This document shows positions 6,601-8,090 of a stretch of 8,090 nucleotides of DNA, piece by piece (positions within the stretch are counted from its first letter, which is position 1; each line of letters starts with the position of its first letter). Position numbers and translations under genes: made by a program. This DNA comes from Nitrosospira multiformis (GTDB taxonomy: Bacteria; Pseudomonadota; Gammaproteobacteria; Burkholderiales; UBA11063). The notes under the pieces were generated by a model. The model saw nothing but the letters and a program-made list of their open reading frames with translations, did not search any database and was not told the DNA's origin. The stretch spans positions 1-8,090 of the forward strand of contig DYTA01000046.1 of the NCBI GenBank assembly GCA_020726205.1, written 5' to 3'.

Positions 6601-7740
6601 TAGGTTAAAATCATGTGGATGTAACAATTTTCCTTGCCAATTTAAGCTTAGATTATCAATATTTCCAGCTAATGAAATATCGTCACTAATATTGCTAAAT
6701 TTTAATAAATTGTTAACGCCATCTAATTTTAATTTACTAATAGCAATATTACCGCCTTGTCCTAGTTTTACTTTACCATCAATTGCAGTATGGTCAAATA
6801 GTAAACCATATTTAGTCTCAATTGTAAGATCCGGTGCAGTTAATTTATAATTAAGATTTGATTCTTGCTCAAATACAATATCACCTTTGAAGTTGTTTAT
6901 TTTAGATAGATCGTGTAAATAATCTTTAAAAATTTGTTGATTACTATCTAAATGAGTTTTTATATACTTTAGTCTACCAGCTTGAAGTTTGGCTGATATA
7001 TTGACCAAATATCCTTGATTACCAATATTATTAATTTCTAAACTAGCATCATTCCATTCATATGGATTGCTAAATTTTGGTCCATAGAAATTAAATGTAC
7101 TAGCTAGGTGACTGTGTAAAAATTTTACTTTAAGTTTATAATTATGCTGAAATTGGCTACTATTTAAGCCATAAAACTGAATGTTTTGAATAACTAATGG
7201 CTGAATTTGATGTTTACTATCAAGTAACGATAAATTTACATCGTTGATGTTAATTTGTTTTTGATTTAAAAACCAATTTTCAAAATCAAAATCACTAGTA
7301 CTTTTATCGTCTAAATTAGTCATTATTTCATCGTCTAATAGTATATCATTTTTTCTATTAAATTCGATAAATAAGGTACTACCACTTGCTTCAATTAAGC
7401 TAAATATAGGTTGAAAATATAAAATGCTTTGATAAGATAAATCTAAATTAAGGTTTTTTAGTTCAAAGAAAATATTTTTAGTTTGTGGATTGCTCAAAGA
7501 TAAATTAGTTAATTCAATTCGTGGTTCACCATTATTATTAAATGTGGTATATAACTTATCATATTTTATTAAATATCCAGTATTTTCTAATACTAGTTTT
7601 TGAATAGTTTTTTCGTGTTGATTTAATGTCAGAAAAGTATATGTTGTGCCACCAATTGCAACAACTACGCTTACGCCAACAGTAATTGCTATATATTTTG
7701 CACAACGTTTTAAATATGGCTTTCTTATTTTAATCTTCAT
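3691..7740 (-). CDS. yhdP: YhdP family AsmA-like inter-membrane lipid transport protein
   Basis: This is a very large protein of 1349 residues, somewhat longer than E. coli YhdP (1266). YhdP, TamB and YdbH are AsmA-like bridge proteins anchored in the inner membrane that carry phospholipid across the periplasm to the outer membrane. Residues 16-37 form one membrane helix after a basic start (KIKIRKPYLKR), as expected for an N-terminal anchor. The body is a long series of beta-strand-like segments alternating hydrophobic and polar residues, rich in Asn, Ser and Ile, consistent with a beta-groove rod. The conserved AsmA-like C-terminal region is at about residues 1190-1275 (LFGALMG, then FAFKNLNSSLWL, LQLQGDVANVSAFGEYYL). 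It is followed by a Gly/Ala-rich hydrophobic stretch from about 1271 to 1304 and the YHVEGNVESP closing strand, both characteristic of YhdP. A hydrophilic low-complexity segment lies at about 870-911. A CxxC (Cys1112, Cys1115) is unusual. The ATG has no clear Shine-Dalgarno sequence and lies 13 bases after the phosphatase stop, suggesting one operon and coupling. TamB is less likely because the C-terminus lacks the TamB ending. Confidence 0.88.
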   Translation of the reverse strand: MKIKIRKPYLKRCAKYIAITVGVSVVVAIGGTTYTFLTLNQHEKTIQKLVLENTGYLIKYDKLYTTFNNNGEPRIELTNLSLSNPQTKNIFFELKNLNLDLSYQSILYFQPIFSLIEASGSTLFIEFNRKNDILLDDEIMTNLDDKSTSDFDFENWFLNQKQININDVNLSLLDSKHQIQPLVIQNIQFYGLNSSQFQHNYKLKVKFLHSHLASTFNFYGPKFSNPYEWNDASLEINNIGNQGYLVNISAKLQAGRLKYIKTHLDSNQQIFKDYLHDLSKINNFKGDIVFEQESNLNYKLTAPDLTIETKYGLLFDHTAIDGKVKLGQGGNIAISKLKLDGVNNLLKFSNISDDISLAGNIDNLSLNWQGKLLHPHDFNLVSSFSNVKLTSQESNIPSFDNLNGNINARESSGEIKLTLINSTINYPKYLYYPYSWKNFSTNLNWTIESNQLRLNWTNTQLQTPEFKLNTIGSYAQESNNINASVNLEALSLPSIYRLLPKTTPRTLLNDLKNNLHSGNITDLKIKINGTPESFPFRYGGGKLTANGKFNNISYSFMPKWDKISNVSGVISDNNQNFSAKINQGNLGSLNLSNTAININDITRNNLILNVSGVVSGTHNQFIEFANNSPYKQDINKITNIAHIDGDGTLQYKLSLPLEHPQHLKLSGYYDLTNTTISLSSPNLAINNVQGKINFSQSGVIPSIITANTLDSDLEIKALNNKSFELFSPNLNLSSIIESFCYPLESTIQGQTQLKITYNTDTNRLDIMSNLDGITINAPTPLGKSESEIMPLQISSNLNSESMAVNMTLGNNIINAHANFESNFILHNLHIGVGTNQFKLTPEQESIPIVIIAKLDNTFTNQWIDLINNIQDKKNTESNPIMSPITPNDKFEQNMDIQSNESSTIAPNKLLPILFQLQTNAIWINNYNLVGGTITSLISPEQIHTEITMPDIEGQFDYFTKKNSLNIDLKRLMFANSNFYYSDINQFIATINFESNILPFNQIESPIIFESNDLIIKSQQIESYQNNKYFNANILLQESINQLESTSVESEAVSYKNLNLPDIKLYIDNLYIDNFYWGSLRGNINQLNDSIFLENFVLKNNSAITYINGVNHCISCNNNEQYVAINAHSDIHNFGNLVTKTNQGNIFKQGQGKLDLSAIWQGSFSDYQRKNLRLRADVNINDGIILKINPGLFGALMGVINMSSINVTNLNHFNFNSFFGKSFAFKNLNSSLWLESDTLQINDLQLQGDVANVSAFGEYYLESNTINTFLTVEPRLAGTAATTAGIVTLNPLIGLFVYIGEKFIGDPINKALAISYHVEGNVESPNMTQTKISKQLMQNFKSSLNFLKQN

Positions 7741-7753
7741 CTTGAATTACTAA

Positions 7754-8090
7754 CTATTGTAATGAGTTATCTTGCCAACTACCAATAGTTGGATTAGGCA
7801 ATAAAAAATATGTGTCGCCAAATTTATCAAAATATTCATCATCACCATCTAAATCATGAGCTAGATTTTGTTTTAAATCAGGAAAGTCTTGAATATCATT
7901 GCCAATAAATGCCACAATATTAGTTGCTGGCTTGATTGCGTTAGTAATAATATTTTCATAGTCTCCACTTAAAATTGCATTAAAGCGAGGATTTTTATTT
8001 GTACTACTAGCATCATTAGCAAAAATTACGTTATCAAAGCAGATATTTTCTTGCTTTAGATTTTGCACGGTTGTATCAATCATTGATTTA
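7754..8090 (-). CDS. HAD-family acid phosphatase (lipoprotein e(P4)/class B type), C-terminal part only
   Basis: The frame is open to the right edge, so only the last 112 codons or so are visible. The ATG at 8083-8081 is internal, not the start: the reading frame continues upstream, and the first HAD motif (DxDxT) and second motif must lie outside the window. Visible hallmarks are a candidate motif III lysine in SSTNKNPRF, motif IV as FIGNDIQDF at 7883-7909 (acidic metal ligands, written GDNxxDF in e(P4)), and FGDTYFLLPNPTIGSW near the end, which closely resembles the FG..FILPNPxYGxWE ending of H. influenzae lipoprotein e(P4) and related PF03767 phosphatases. Such enzymes hydrolyse phosphomonoesters, including nucleotides, in the periplasm or at the outer membrane. 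The C-terminus stops soon after the PNP motif, so the helical tail of e(P4) is missing. The motif IV order is GND rather than the usual GDN, a small deviation. The gene is co-oriented with yhdP and separated by 13 bases. Confidence 0.8.
   Translation of the reverse strand, partial: KSMIDTTVQNLKQENICFDNVIFANDASSTNKNPRFNAILSGDYENIITNAIKPATNIVAFIGNDIQDFPDLKQNLAHDLDGDDEYFDKFGDTYFLLPNPTIGSWQDNSLQ

Noticed and set aside
8081..8083. ATG as the true start of the phosphatase fragment
   Set aside because: The frame stays open to the window edge, and the essential first and second HAD motifs are missing downstream of it, so it is an internal methionine.
1..8090. Transferred island or mobile element suggested by AT-richness
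   Set aside because: The AT bias is uniform and includes core genes such as ubiD and yhdP. No transposase, integrase, tRNA junction or long terminal repeats are visible.

Overview
The window looks like chromosomal DNA from an AT-rich Gram-negative bacterium, most likely a gamma- or betaproteobacterium. The evidence is a lipoprotein with two BON domains, a ubiquinone-type UbiD decarboxylase and a very large YhdP-type AsmA-like protein. All three point to a double-membrane cell that makes ubiquinone. Base composition is strongly AT-biased by eye (not computed), evenly across the window, so nothing suggests recent transfer of one part. The genus cannot be fixed from the sequence.

Layout, left to right. 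(1) Positions 1-566, minus strand: a DolP/OsmY-like BON lipoprotein, cut by the left edge just before its expected C-terminus. (2) Positions 567-739: a divergent intergenic region with candidate extended -10 promoters for both flanking genes and a perfect 7-2-7 inverted repeat over the lipoprotein promoter. (3) Positions 740-2215, plus strand: ubiD, full length with the expected metal and catalytic residues. (4) Positions 2259-3633, plus strand: a strong candidate extended -10 promoter followed by four unrecognised membrane-protein genes of 40, 58, 251 and 63 codons. A textbook terminator hairpin lies between the second and third, only a few bases before the third gene's Shine-Dalgarno sequence. 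(5) Positions 3651-3685: a long symmetric hairpin serving as a shared terminator for the converging gene sets. (6) Positions 3691-8090, minus strand: yhdP, preceded 13 bases upstream by the C-terminal part of a HAD acid phosphatase of the lipoprotein e(P4)/class B type, which runs off the right edge.

The named genes share an envelope and respiration theme: outer-membrane integrity (BON lipoprotein), quinone synthesis (UbiD), inter-membrane lipid transport (YhdP) and probably periplasmic phosphate-ester scavenging (acid phosphatase). The part least explained by known families is the four-gene membrane cassette at 2259-3633 and its internal hairpin. The hairpin's 3' arm can pair either with its own 5' arm (terminator) or with the downstream Shine-Dalgarno sequence. 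No RNA genes, insertion sequences, CRISPR arrays or attachment sites were seen.
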